Shown here in pieces: positions 47,160 to 59,864 of a stretch of DNA of 64,000 nucleotides. Location of the stretch: contig OX393581.1 in the NCBI GenBank assembly GCA_947652605.1, forward strand, positions 46,399,924 to 46,463,923. Reading direction: 5' to 3'. A model generated the notes under the pieces. It had not been told where the DNA came from, searched no databases, and saw only the letters and a list, made by a program, of their open reading frames with translations. Numbering within the stretch: position 1 is the first letter of the stretch; the number at the start of each line of letters is the position of its first letter. A program made the translations under genes and the position numbers. The DNA comes from Elmis aenea. Its lineage: Eukaryota; Arthropoda; Insecta; Coleoptera; Elmidae.

Positions 47160-47535
47160 AAAATTAGGAAAAAAAGTACTTTATTTTTAATGTAAAAGAT
47201 CTACATTACAACAACAAAAATGCAATAACGTACAATTCTTCACAATTTACATAGGTAGGTACTTCATTATAATACATTCACAATTAGCAATCAGAGTAAT
47301 TAAGCTATAAGGACAGAACACAAATAACTAAAAAAATTAAGTAAAAAATTTAAACTTAGGAAAACATGTACGTTATTTTTAATGTAAAAGATCTACACTG
47401 CAAAAAAATGCAATAACGTACAATTCTTCAAAATTTACATACTTCATTATAACACATTCACAATTAGCAATCAGTGTAATTAATCTATAAGTACAGAACA
47501 CAAATAACTAAAAAAATTAAGTAAAAAACTAAAGT
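47160..47535. repeat. tandem duplication, two units of ~180-195 bp
   Basis: AATGTAAAAGATCTACA, AATGCAATAACGTACAATTC and ACTAAAAAAATTAAGTAAAA occur once in each unit (about 47190, 47220, 47327 and again 47380, 47408, 47508). The units differ by small indels. No function is apparent. Confidence 0.75.
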
Positions 47536-48499
47536 TTTCTATTAAAACATTTAAAATAAAAAATTATATTTAATCAAATATCACTTTTTTGTAAACAATT
47601 ACTTGTAAAAAACCAAATTCGAGATCCTCCCTTTATAATAAAACTTCACATAAATAAACTACATTAGTCGCACAGTTTTAACCCAAGTACTCTTTTCAAT
47701 TTCATTGCTAATGTCGCAATTTTTTACAAACTGTTTTGGAATTATAATGAAACTCGTTGTTTGGGATTAATAATAATTTCTTATTCTCCCCTTGGTGAAA
47801 GTAAAAATGTATTAAAAAAACGCAAAAGATTGCCGATCGTCTTAATAAATTATTAATGGTAGCATCTTATGTAGTACAAAAGAAATTTTCAATGAATGCA
47901 AAAAAAATTACAGCTAAGTTAATGGTTCCCTGTAAGTTGAATGTTTTTTACTTTTTTTTTAACAAAAACGTTATTTTACAGTGAAATATTACTCTACTGA
48001 AATAGAAAGTATCTCGCAAAAACTGTTAACAACTTATTAAATGGACTATTTAAAAACATACTTGTTGGGAAAAGACATTAAGGGAACTCTTCTTGGTATT
48101 AAAAATTGTTGGAACCAAAATTTAAAACAACCCACCATTTACTTTTTTTTATAGATGAATTTTTTTTTTACATTTTAATAACAACAATATGCTCTCAAAG
48201 TACAAGTTTGCAAAGGTGTTCCAGAAATAAATTTATTGGTCTTTAGTGTGCCGGCCTCATATGAGAAACTATATTAGTATTGGTAAAAAATACCGGTCTG
48301 TCCAATTATTAGTGAGGTTATAATAACAACAAATTATTTAAACTTTGAAAATTTTTAGGAAATTTGTGATGAAAAATGTTCCGTATCAAGACTACTAGGG
48401 TATAGTAAAGCTCTTTTACCTACTTTAGGATTTTAAAACTGTTTGCACATTTCAAAATGTACTTTTTAGAGCAGGAAAATTTCAAAAACCTTTTTTTTA

Positions 48500-49145
48500 T
48501 GATCCCTTCGCTAAAGGGCATAGCATCACTTTAAATGGGCTTAGGTTGGAACAGGTATAAAGCTTTAATTATTTAGGAGTGATCGCAGAGAAAAATGGGG
48601 GAATGGACAAGGAAATAAGCGAAAGGACAGGAAATGTTGAAAGAATATTTAACAGTTTAAGAACAACATTTTTGGAAATAGAGAACCCCAAAACGAACAA
48701 AAGTGGAAGTGCTCAAAAGGGTAGTAACCCCGGCACTTTTATACGGAAGTGAAACGTGGACACTCACAAATAAAACTATTAGCCGAGTGAACAAAGCAGA
48801 AATGAGATTTCTAAGAAAAATCCAAGGAAAAATCAATAAAGATAGAGTCAGAAATAAAACATATGGAGAGCAATTGTAGATAAAATCAGTTGAAACAAAA
48901 TTACAAGAAAGACAGTTAGGATGTTTGGGTCACATTTATAGGATGAAAGAAGAAAGGTTAACCAGAAAAGCATATGGAGCAAGGTCACTGGGAAAAAAAC
49001 AAAAGAGGTAGACAGAAAAAACCTGGCAAGATGAAGTTAAAAAAGCAACAACGGATAGAAACATCAAATGAAAAGACATAAAAAGGCTAGCACAAGACAG
49101 AAAAACGTGAAAAAAATTCAGCACAACACAATTCAACAGTCCTAC
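48500..49145 (+). pseudogene. LINE reverse transcriptase C-terminal fragment
   Basis: Broken frames read NYLGVIAEKNGGMDKEISER, then PALLYGSETWTLTNKTISRV, EMRFLRKIQGKINKDRV, QLGCLGHIYRMKEERLTRKA and RLAQDRKT. This is the thumb and C-terminal tail of a LINE polymerase. The catalytic palm is missing and stops occur throughout. Confidence 0.8.
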
Positions 49146-49714
49146 ACCTAACAGTAGAAGGACTCATGAGTATAAAAATACCAACCTATAACTTTTTATT
49201 CACACATTCAGAAAATTGTGTCAAAATATTTCAAGTTGCGAAACTTCTGTTACTATAAAAGAATTTAAACTTCAATTGTCGGAACACAAAAGTTTTACCC
49301 ATGAATGTAAAAAAAACAATTTCACGATTGGAAAAAAATCACTATCAGAATACAGAATCATTTAAAGAATTGGTGCTATCATTTGATTAAAGTTGTATGA
49401 ACTACCTATTTGAAAGAAATGGCTGAAGAAATTGACCGGATCATTTTAAATAAGATTCTGTTTGGTCCAAAGTCAAAAATCAAAATTTTTTATTTCCAAT
49501 AAAATTAAATTACAAAGAAAATGTGATCTTTTTGATAAAATTTGTTGTATCAAAAACTTTGTATGTAATGAAAAATAATATGTATGGCGGCCAAGTTCAA
49601 CAACCGTTAAACCAATCTGGGTTGCAATATTTCAACATCTCTTTGAAAAATGAATACCTTTAAAAAACCTAGTGAGGGGGTTTCTATTATGAATTTTGTT
49701 ACATCCTGTATGAT

Positions 49715-49757
49715 TACAGAGTGGGGTTCGCGAGTCAAAAAAGGTTGAGAACCGCTG
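49715..49757. mobile_element. right terminal fragment of a hAT element
   Basis: GGGGTTCGCGAGTCAAAAAA then GGTTGAGAACCGCTG is a typical hAT right end (inverse CAGCGGTTCTCAACC). No left partner was found nearby. Confidence 0.5.
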
Positions 49758-50680
49758 AGTAAAACGAAAGGATAGATCTTAAAGTGCGATCGCGTTTTTG
49801 TTTTGACGGCGATTAATAAACGAAAGTGTATAAAAAGAATTTATTTATATCTGAATTAGTTAACACAAAACTGTTATCAACAAAATGACATCATTATTAA
49901 AAATGTTTATCGCATACTTACAAGGTAATCTCAACTCGTACTATTAATTGTTTCATAATTTATATTCCCCGCTGACTGGTCGGTAGTCACCAGACATGCG
50001 AGCTGTGGACACGAAATACAAACTTGATAAATTACATAAAATGAAAAATGTTGTCAAAAAAGCATGTTTGCTTTAGCTATAACATGAAGCTAGCGTACTG
50101 CACTAACTTCGTTTTAAATAACAGCGCCTAGAGAAGAGTATATCTCATTAAATAGTTTTCTATTAACGTGAAGGCAACTCACACAGCTTTTATTCTCCAA
50201 AATGCTCGAATGGCGTGTTCTTATGTCTATTTCAAACATAAGTACTCTATTACACTCCTGGAACTTAATACTAACACCAGTTCGCATGGACTATTACACT
50301 CTTGTCTCATGAATAAAGTTCAACTACAAGCGCTTTTCCACACTTCACCGTCACATCAAGCGTTCTAAAATGATTGCAATCATATTTTACAGAAAAGCGT
50401 GAAAATATTCAGAACAGCAAGTTTGTTTTATTGTTTTTTTAGGTTTTATACTTTACCAAATTTACTTTCCGCACTGTGTGCAAAATCACAACTGCAAATA
50501 AAAGCTTCAACTGTTCCACTAATAAGTACCTGTTTTTCAATTTACAAAAAAAAACTGAATATATTTTTAAACTAAACTAAGAAAGAATACATTTTTGTGA
50601 TAATAGAATAACAAAAGAAATTGTATAAAACCAAAAAAACTGAACTAACTTGAAGGTGAATGAAAACGTGTAATATAAAC
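49758..50680. other. intergenic stretch
   Basis: A 66-codon frame at 50168-50368 has no recognisable motif. Nothing else is supported. Confidence 0.35.
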
Positions 50681-50760
50681 CAGTGTTTCTTAAACTTTTT
50701 GATGCACCGGTTCCCCTCTAGCTTAAATGGAAAACTCACAGCACCCCTGATTTTTATATT
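50681..50760. mobile_element. left terminal fragment of a hAT element
   Basis: CAGTGTTTCTTAAACTTTTT then GATGCACCGGTTCCCC is a hAT-type start. The inverse end AAAAGGTTGAGAAACACTG at 55607-55625 belongs to the same terminal class, but the flanks do not match and it is 5 kb away. Confidence 0.5.
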
Positions 50761-50817
50761 GAGAACCCCGAAAAGATTATAAAAAATAGCTTTTTTGTTT
50801 TATGTATGTTTATTATA

Positions 50818-51235
50818 CAGGGATGCGCAAAAGTTTTGAAACAGGCAAATATCTAAAACATCATTAAAGATACTACAATGAGATTTTGTGTTAAGGTGTT
50901 ATCGTGTTTTCAGATTCGATGAAAATACTGAGGTTGCAATACGACTTCCGGTTCAACCGGAAACGGACCCAAACTTTGAAGTTTTAAATGAAACGCCCCG
51001 TATATTTTTATATTTTTGGATTCCTCTTATAATTAACTTTAAAATCATGTTAGATTGTATGGATCTTAAGCCAACCGTTTTCGTAAAATTTACATTTTTA
51101 TGAATATTTTGAGCGATACAGCACTTTCATATTTTTTTTAACAATTAAGTTCGTTACAAAGGCTATAGAATTCATTTAAAAGTTGGATTGACAATAGATT
51201 AACAACAGTTTTTTCTTAAATACGACACTGTATTT
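50818..51235. repeat. partial copy of the 40472-41233 foldback family
   Basis: It starts CAGGGATGCGCAAAAGTTTT after TA and shares CTTCCGGTTCAACCGGAAAC and AACCGTTTTCGTAAAATTTA with the other family members. The right end is lost. Confidence 0.6.
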
Positions 51236-51292
51236 GTTTTTACATAGTCTTGTAGAAAATTTTATTCTCTTTCTCAATTTATTTTTCGATGA

Positions 51293-51397
51293 TGCGGTGA
51301 ATTGCTTATGCGGTGAATTAATATTCGGTGAATTGCAGTCGGTGAATTGCAGTCGGTGAATTGTAGTCGGTGAAATGCTTTTCGGTGAATCTTCCTA
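51293..51397. repeat. short tandem array of a CGGTGAATTGCAGT-like unit
   Basis: At least seven diverged units of GGTGAATTGCAGTC type lie side by side (CGGTGAATTGCAGT twice exactly). Spacing is 13-16 bases. Similar short arrays form the ends of the element at 21655-24720, so this may be the end of another such element. Confidence 0.65.
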
Positions 51398-52839
51398 GAC
51401 CCATACTTTACTTAAAAAAAAGGAAGTTTGTGTCATAACTTTTTAACGGCTAGTGTAATTTTTTTTTAGTATCATTGATGTTAACATACAAATGTCTAAA
51501 AATATTTTTGATACATTTTTTCGTTATTTATAACAATAACGGAGATATGACACATTATTAACATGACAAAAAAAAACTTTATCTTTTAATAACTCAAAAA
51601 CCGGAAATGATATAATATTTTTGGCAACGGTTTCTCAAATAACTGCACATATTTGGTAATTTAACCGTTTCTCTATCTTGAATTTTAAGCGAGATACCCA
51701 TGTAATCCCATCGAATTTGGACCAACCAATATTATAAAACAGTTCTTATAAATATAATTTGATACAACTTATAAATTCGTGTTTATGTGTAAGGTTGGAC
51801 AAATTAATATAATCAATTTAAAAAATTGTTGTCTTTATTATCCCCCCACCCCCATGAAAATTTAGAATCCATTGTGAAAGTGAATATAGAGCACAGAATT
51901 TTTAACACTAGTATAGTTTGTAACGTCTTGTTCAAATACATTAATCAAACAATAATTGCTTCTATTAAAATGCAGATCGAATTAGTGAAATTTACAAGCA
52001 CAACGTCATAATTATCACTGTAATTGAAAGCTTGCTCGCTGTTGATAATCAGACAAAGGATTGTTATTTTAACAACTAAAAGCAATTAACAATATTTTGA
52101 AACTGTTTTATTTACTCAATTTTAAATTGCTGAATTGTGAAACCGACTATATTTGCAACAGCAAAATAACAATTTAATAGATTTCCTTTTTTGAAGCTCA
52201 TCCCAGCGATCATTTACAAACATTAAAAAAAGTAATTTATATCCCTCTAATAAATTTTTATATCAATTAAACTGCAATTTACATACCATAATATACTTTA
52301 TACTATATAGACTTTAAAAAACATCAAAAGAGCATGCGATTAAACAGGAAATACTGTAACATGTAAAGTAACGAAGACTTTTTTAAACTAACTTTTAAAA
52401 ATTCATAACCATCTTTTTTATACTCATTTCCCTTAGATGATACGAAAACAAAATACGATTGTTGGTGTTCGTAGGTACTTAATTAATTTTTGCAGAACGC
52501 ATTTAATTTACGTTTAAGAACGCGCTTGTTAGTTTGAATAACCTTCCACAAAACGAAATACATCCAAATAAAATACACGAACGCAAACTTTTCCTTAGAA
52601 AGTAATAAAAAATCCCGTTAGCATTTCTTCTGCAACGAAACTTTAAAAATTAACTTCATACTTATTTACTTTAGAACGTTATAGAACTTTCTGAATTAGC
52701 TCGGAGGGTATAAATCCGGAAAAATTTTTCCAATAGAGGCTTTTAAACTGAAATGCTGAGTTATTTTCAACACCATTTTTCACTTTAAAAGAAGTATACA
52801 GTGCATGCCAAACTAATATCTCTAGGGCATAAAGTTCCC
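51398..52839. other. AT-rich intergenic stretch
   Basis: No gene or repeat boundary is supported. Confidence 0.4.
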
Positions 52840-53171
52840 GCGTTGTGATTGGACTAAATGAACACAAAATTGGTTAACGTCAACCAGAAAAGCGGTAGAG
52901 TATATCGGATATGGCGGGACCAGCACGGGCGGTCGAAGGCGTGCAGCAGGAACAAGTATACTACACATTGACAAGTGCCGGTGTTGCCTGTAAAAATGTG
53001 GGAGTGATATTGAAGGTGACAGTGAGCAGAGGTCAACCTGAGTCTCCAGCAATCCCGGTTGTCCCTCGAGACCCTCGCAGTGGCGGCGATGGAGAGAAAA
53101 GGTTCCCTGTAGTAAAACGAATACCAGAAGTAAAGAGAATACAGAAGAGATTGACATTCATGAGCAAATAA
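52840..53171. other. GC-richer segment with open frames on both strands, identity unknown
   Basis: The + strand has 86 codons from ATG at 52911 (MAGPARAVEGVQQEQVYYTL...). The minus strand has 111 codons, whose start MSISSVFSLLLVFVLLQGTF looks like a signal peptide, and a second overlapping frame of 122 codons. Base composition differs clearly from the neighbours. I recognise no domain. It may be a captured exon, a repeat fragment or chance openness of GC-rich DNA. Neither strand can be preferred from the sequence alone. Confidence 0.3.
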
Positions 53172-53699
53172 AATATCGCACAGGTATATGAATTTATAAA
53201 ACCGTAGATTATTGATTTTCATTATGATTCATATACAAGGTGGTCCATTTACAGTAACGATTTATTAAATTGTACAAAATTCTCTTACACGTTAAAATTT
53301 ATATGTTTTAGTTATTTGAAACACATTATGAGAACGTTATTTAAATAGTTGGTACTTAAAGAGGTTATAAAAGCAAAGTTTTGATTTTAAGTCGTAGGAA
53401 ACAGATATTCCTTTGTTTTTCACTTTAGACATAGAAGCTTTAGGTATTTGAATTGAATCAATTTTTGAATGTGCGCCTGAGTAGGTACCTTTATATATTA
53501 TCCGGTCCTCTTCTATCTTTCAGTGTAGAGGGGGAAAAAAAACCAAGGCGTAGGGTATATTTTTTGCGTTTTTTCTGGCGTTTTATGGAGTTGAGTTCTC
53601 GATTTAAACGTGAGATTGCTCTTCACTATAAAAAAATGTCAAAAATGCGTAGGCAAAAGATAAAACTAAACCATTCTTGTTCTTTCGTTCAATTGTTTC
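53172..53699. other. intergenic stretch
   Basis: A 90-codon frame (53453-53725) runs into the foldback repeat at its end and has no known motif. Confidence 0.35.
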
Positions 53700-54250
53700 A
53701 AATTACCGCTGTCCTACCTTCGTAGCCTACTCGAAAATATTACTTTGACCTAATAATTAACAATAAAATCGCGATATCTCGGAAAATATCAATTTTATGT
53801 ATAAAACAGTATTAATGTTTTCGAAAGAGAATTAAATTTCCTATAAGACGGTGTAAAAAAATATAGGGGGTTGTATTTAAAAAAAATCAGTTATCGATGT
53901 TTAAAGTTTCACAAGTTTGACCAAGCGTAAAAAACGCCCTGTATAATATTTTAAAAATGTAGGTGGTGCAAAGTGTTACATAATCGATTGTCAATCTTAT
54001 CTCCAAGTGAATTTCTTCAGACTTCTCAAAGTTTTTAAATGTTGAAAATTTTTGAAAATACTGTATTTTCATGAAAATGCAATTTTCACGAGAACGGTTG
54101 ACTTTAGACACATATGACCTTTTACATTTTTTGAATTAAATTTAAAGAGGAATCCAAAAATGTAAAAATATACAGGGTGTTCCATAAGAAAAAGTATAAC
54201 TTTGATATGCCACTGTTTTTTGGAGCACCCTGTATGTTTGAAAATATTTT
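53700..54250. repeat. partial foldback of the 40472-41233 family, with a 60-bp CAGGGTG mini-element
   Basis: CGCGATATCTCGGAAAATAT, AGTTTGACCAAGCGTAAAAA and GAACGGTTGACTTTAGACA match the other members. At 54173-54232 a compact unit CAGGGTGTTCCA...TGGAGCACCCTG is flanked by TA on both sides. Confidence 0.6.
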
Positions 54251-54254
54251 TAAA

Positions 54255-54960
54255 ATGTAGCCCTTATTGACTTACATAATTTAACAGCGACAGAAATTGG
54301 AAAATATAAACCGTTTCGCCATAAAACTCCGACGCGTCCGTCGTGACTCACTCTGTATACTATTTCATGAAGTTGTTTTAACTTATACTTGTTTTTCATT
54401 ACCTTTTCTTTTTCTAGTGATTTGTCTATTTCTAACTTACATGCTTTTGTTCCTATCTGTATGGCGTTTTTAATCTGAACTTTTATACCTGTTCCTCTTT
54501 CAATAAGGTGTTCAAGTTTATGTATAAGGTCTGCTTTGTTATCAGTTTTTGTCTCCAAGCCTGTCACAACGATATTATTTTTGGTTCTATCTTTTTCCAG
54601 TCTTCTAACTCTATCATCTACGGATTTCATCTTCTCTTTTATTATCTTGTTTTCAGTTTTCAGCAATTCATTTTTCTGTTTCAGTTCCTTCAGTTCCTCC
54701 TGATATGACCTCTGGTCATGTTTTATTTCTTTAATATTAGTTCCTTGATCATACTCATAAGCGTATCCGTTTAATCTTCTTTCTCATTTTGAGGTGTTCT
54801 GTTAATCTCTTTACTCCCTTTTGATATGTTTTCTTTGTCCTGTTCTCTTTTTCTTTTCGAATCCTCCGACGTATGCTCGTCGCTCTCAAGATGTTTTGTT
54901 TCTTTTTATATTTTTCATATCTTTCATTGTTTCTCTAATCAGAAAATTAAACGAGGAATA
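54255..54960 (-). pseudogene. LINE ORF1-like coiled-coil fragment
   Basis: The minus strand reads SYQEELKELKQKNELL, then MLKTENKIIKEKMKSVDDRV and RRLEKDRTKNNIVVTGLETK. A heptad-rich coiled coil followed by RKNNIVVTGL is the usual layout of ORF1-type or pre-endonuclease regions in insect LINEs. The upstream part is interrupted by stops. The C-terminal 35 codons (YRVSHDGRVGVLWRNG...) look unrelated. Confidence 0.6.
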
Positions 54961-55195
54961 TCAGAAGTGGAGCTTAAACATCAATAATGGACAAACACCT
55001 TGTTACTGGAGTTCATGCCGCCGATTTACAACTTGAAAACCAAATCATCAAGAGTACGAATGAATATAAATATCCTTGTGTTAAGATAAATAGTTGTGGA
55101 AACTTTAAACTAAAATCTCAAACAGAGTTGGACAAGGACGAGCTGCCATGAGAAAATTAAACTGCCTGCTATGGAACAAGAGTATAACAAAATCG
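54930..55195 (+). pseudogene. LINE reverse transcriptase fragment
   Basis: RKLNEEYQKWSLNINNGQT and, after frame breaks, QTELDKDELP-like sequence and AMRKLNCLLWNKSITKS correspond to the segment just after the YADD box (LNEEYEKWGL..K) and to the following GRAAISKLN..LW block of LINE polymerases. It runs opposite to the ORF1 fragment at 54255-54960, so the two are not one insertion. Confidence 0.55.
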
Positions 55196-56390
55196 TAAGC
55201 AAGTGATTTTTACCTGAAGGACACACACCCTAAGCGGGGCGAATTATCTAAAGGATGATACGAAGTAAATTGGAAATCGAAAGCAAAACTATTTGATAAA
55301 ACAACATATACACAATAACATAAAACATATACTGAAATGACAGCAGTTACACATAAGATAGATTCTTAGTGAGCCTAGAAACTGGTGTTCCGGATTTTAA
55401 TTTATTTTTAAGATTAAATTGAAAAAAAGATACTAACAATCACACATATTTTAAAAATGATACACTTAGTAAAAAGACGGTAGAGAAATAAAAGCGAATA
55501 CAGTGTTTTGGCAGGACAAAAGGATTGGAAGGAAAACGCAATAAAAATTGATATGGAAAATTGGGGCGCAACATAATTTGATACAGAAAAGCGGGGCGCA
55601 AACACAAAAAGGTTGAGAAACACTGTTGTAAGTTTAATCGTATATTGTAGGTAGAGCTCTGCATTTTAATTGATAATGATGTACTTAGAGTGGTCGTACA
55701 TTAATATTGTATTAGTTATTGTATGAATGTTTCGATCTAACGATACTGTCGGTGAACATGACAATGATGAATTAATAATATCATAAAAGCCAATTGATGT
55801 GTAAGATAACTATGCTACAAAATGAAATAGGTATAAGGAGTTCATTAATAATGCAGCTTACAACTCGAAAAAAGGAACAGGTGAATCTATTTTTTAAATG
55901 AGTTATTGAAATGGTCTTCTGTATTTGTTGGCCTGAACATAACCGAAAAATTTTATAAAGTGAAGGATTAGTCAATATTTTAAAAATGTTTCTTTGCAGA
56001 TATAAATAACCCAGATACTTTTCGACAAAAAGTGGGTATTGTAGCTTAGAAAAATAAAAACGAATCCTAAATAGCCAGAATTATTTATAATTTTGGAGTA
56101 AACAGAATATTGTTTTCGAAAAAATTATTTCAGTTTTGAGTTTTAAACTATTTTCAAGTTGTTAAGAATTGTTTTCCGCAGTAAAAACTTTCCAGTCTGT
56201 ATTTTTCTTAACTTATATTTTACGTTGAAAAGTTTTTTTAATGTTTAAAGATGTCAAGATTCACTTTCAAATTAACAACGAATCAAAATCGACAAAATTC
56301 TGTTGATTGTTTAAGCTACGCTGTCGAGCTTAGTGATAAGCTCAGTGCAAAATAATCGATTGTTACAAAATATTTACAGTAATTACCTTA
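55196..56390. other. intergenic stretch with a hAT right-end scrap
   Basis: AAAAAGGTTGAGAAACACTG at 55606-55625 is a hAT-type terminus. Two copies of GGGGCGCAA precede it (55563, 55593). No gene is seen. Confidence 0.45.
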
Positions 56391-56965
56391 GGTCTGTTTT
56401 ATACTATACTATTTTTTCGTTTCAGAAAATCGTATACGATTTTTAATACAAAAATTTCGTTCAAGAATTTAGCATGGAAAATATGAACCATTTACATTGT
56501 ACTAATTTTTGGTACGAAAACTCCAACATATTTTGGTTACTTTTTAGTAACTTTTATGATATTTTGTTGGCACATTGAGTAACCATGTCAAATGTTCAAT
56601 TTGATCACAGAACAGAAAGCGAATCATTTTCAAATTTAACGTACATTTAACGCTTGTTCCATTCTACATATTTATACCTACAAAATAAATTGTAAGGGAT
56701 AACGGTAATAAGTAGTATTTAACATCGTTTGATTGTTTCAGTTAACCTAACCCACAAATAACATGCGGTCAGATACAGTTACAGTAGAATACGCATGCGC
56801 CCATGCCACAGAACACGTCCATGCTAAAATTGGACGCATTTAGAGCAGGTAGTAATTTCGTTTGAATTTTTCGTTCAAGATTTTTAATTTCTGATTGACA
56901 CCGTACTAGAAAATCGTATACGATTTTCTTTAACGAAAAAATAGAATAGAATAAAACATACTTTA
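56391..56965. mobile_element. ~575-bp foldback element
   Basis: The ends are GTCTGTTTTATACTATACTA and the inverse of GTATGTTTTATTCTATTCTA. Both arms then carry AGAAAATCGTATACGATTTT and ATTTTTCGTTCAAG. TTAG flanks both sides (56387-56390 and about 56967), a possible short target duplication. It is non-coding. Confidence 0.65.
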
Positions 56966-56969
56966 GAAT

Positions 56970-58881
56970 AAGATTATAATATACTGAATAATCTAGGGTT
57001 TAAAATTATTTACAAAGCAATACAAAAACATTAGGTACAGCATTGGTTTGGTTGTATTCTCTTTAAACTTTAAAAACATCTTTATGCAAAGGTAAAGAGA
57101 ATTAATTACGTTTATTGTGATACGGTGTTACTTACAAGGAGGTCAACTTTTTTCCTGATTTTCTAATAAAATAACAGAATAAAAACTGTAATTTTATTTT
57201 TTAACAGTAAAGTACATCAATATAAAACTATATTGTTAAGTGTAGACGTACAGCATATAATTTATCAGCATATCCTGTTCAATAATAAAAAGCTTTCATG
57301 ACGTTCTTGGTTATAAAGAAAAATAATGCAATAAATTTTCTAGTCTTTTCTAGTGCTCTCTAATTTAAAAATCTTTTTAAGAATTAAGCGAATATATTTC
57401 CATCTGCTTTTGCCAGTGATTGAATATTGAAATACAATCCCTTATTACAGGAAAAGTAAGTTATTCGTTGGAAAATGGCAATTTCGAAGAGAAATAAGGA
57501 TGTGTATTGATTTTAATATATGTTGCACGAAGAAGTGCAGATATATCACAAAGTTAGTGATAATTATCTAAGATCTAAGGAGTATTATTTTAAGACATAA
57601 AATAAATTGAATTACAGAAGCATTGTGTCATGTCATGTTACCATATATTACAGCTCAATTTTTTACTGTATACAAATATTTAAAAAAAATGTAAGTTAAT
57701 AGATATGAGGAAAAAAATAAGTTTTGCGATAACTAGTTCGATTAAATATCTTCATTAATTTTTATGTTAAAAAATCTCTGTTGAGCAGTAAGATTATATT
57801 GTACGCCTATTACATTGGTAGTATAGGCTTCTCATAGCACAATCGGTCAACTTTTGATTTTTAATGGAAGCCATATGTATCTGAAATGCGATAGATAACT
57901 TTTGTGTGTTTTTTCTCAGTGATATATCACTTATTGTAAAAAAAGATACAAAAAAATGTATTTACTTTATTGGTAGGTACATATTTTTACTAAATTATTT
58001 TTTAATTGACGTTTTGCATAAAACCGTATTATTATGGTTTAAATACTGTTTTTGAAGGAGTCCCTATTATGCTCCTTTGCGTAATAAAATGTTTTTACTA
58101 CTAAACAAACAAATATAAAATAAGAATAAAAATGTTCTTATTATAATCTAATTTATATTCAACGTTATAGACACTTGACATTTAATACTAGCGATAATGT
58201 ATTTCAATACAACCGCACGTGTTATATTGAACATTTGTTTCTGGGAACATGTGACATGACTACAAATAGAAGCAAATATAACGACTCGATCAAATGTCAT
58301 ATTATGTATGCCTTTTAATATTAATGACAAATTGTAAAACATGTGTTACAAAACAAGGGAACTTCACAATTACTACTACTTTTGAACAGTGCTATGAAGG
58401 AAAAGTATATAAATTATTTTAATATAAATATAGTTTTTTAAAAGTATTAGGTAGCTGTTTTGAAAATTCAGTAAAATAACATAAATTGTATTTTTTTAAA
58501 ACGATGCTGCTGTTAAAAGGATTACTCAAGATGGTAATTAGCCACGTAGGCATAAAACAGCATCCATCACCTTTAGATTTGACAATCAGCTGCTTGGGCA
58601 AACGTTCATGATCACCTGCATTTAAAAAAAGTTGTCAGTCGTTTTGTGCGTCAGCTCATTGAGCTACAAGAAGTAGAGAGTATAATAATTTGCATGAAAA
58701 TTTTATCCACGTAATGGCGGAACCACATTTTTTTCTAAAATTGTGACTGTTAACGATACATAGATACATTCCTGCCAAGAGATATGTATTTAGACTCACA
58801 AAGATGACAATTATCGAAAAGCATAGGGCAATAAAAAAGTTAGAAAAGCAGTTTCTTTAGGAGTACGGGCTTGATCAATTG
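56970..58881. other. AT-rich intergenic stretch, no gene recognised
   Basis: Only short frames without motifs are present on either strand. Confidence 0.4.
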
Positions 58882-59864
58882 AATGGGCGTTTACACAAAA
58901 AAATAAAACTTGATAAAATATTTTTTAAATGATAATCTGATCTATAAAGTTTATTCTCAACCACCAAAAATTTTAAAAAAATCGTTCAGTTCCGAGAAAT
59001 AAATTTTTAAAATGCCCTTTATATTTCAAATTCTGAAACGCGCTGTGATTGGCCGTGACGTCACTCTCCGCACAGTCAATGTGCAGCGGACTAGTTCCTA
59101 TGCCGCATAATGACAAGTTGTTATATATTTTAATATAATATGTTTTTTCTTTTATTAACTATGTATATTATTGCAATGTACGTAAATTATTATTGTGACA
59201 AGTTCTACACCTTTTTTTTGGGATATTCAGAACAAATAAAGATTATTATTATTATTATGTTAGGCGCGAAGCGCGCGACGAAGACGCCTCAGGAGCGTAC
59301 TTTGGCCGTCGATTGTAAATAATAAACGTAATCGAACAACAATTACAATTTATTATAATGAATAAAATACAAACAGTACTGCCTTTTAACAGTATTAGCA
59401 AAATAATGATCTCAAGCCAACCCCGAGACCCCTCAGGGTGGCTTCAGAACATATCTTAAGTGTTTTTAAGATAAACAAATATGACATTCCTGGACCAGGC
59501 ATATTTGTGTTCAAATATTCTTTACGTATACAGTATTGCGAGAGGTTTTAACTAGTTGTTAGTTTAGTGTATATTTCATTATAAAACAAAGCAACTGTGT
59601 AAGTAAATTAATTATTTTGTAGAAATAATTCGATATGACTAAGGTCATTTAACAGGTGAAAATATGAACAAAAAGTATGTTTCAGTTTATTGTTTAATAA
59701 TAGGTGATTGTAAACATTAAAAAAATGTATCTACTGCTCTTTTAGTCATAGCTATATCTAAAAAACTTACAAAATTAATCTTAAATTCGAGGTAAATAAA
59801 ATATGGGCTATATATAATAGTAGATAATTGATAAAGTTGGTTTCTCCTGTTGTTTGATTATAGG

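Noticed and set aside
49493..51293. CRISPR-like spacing of short repeats
   Set aside because: The repeats are diverged and unevenly spaced, and the DNA is eukaryotic, so this is not a CRISPR array.
50681..55625. one 5-kb hAT from the CAGTGTTTC start to the GAAACACTG end
   Set aside because: The flanks (ATATAAAC, TTGTAAGT) do not match and the interval contains unrelated repeats; the two ends were listed as separate scraps.
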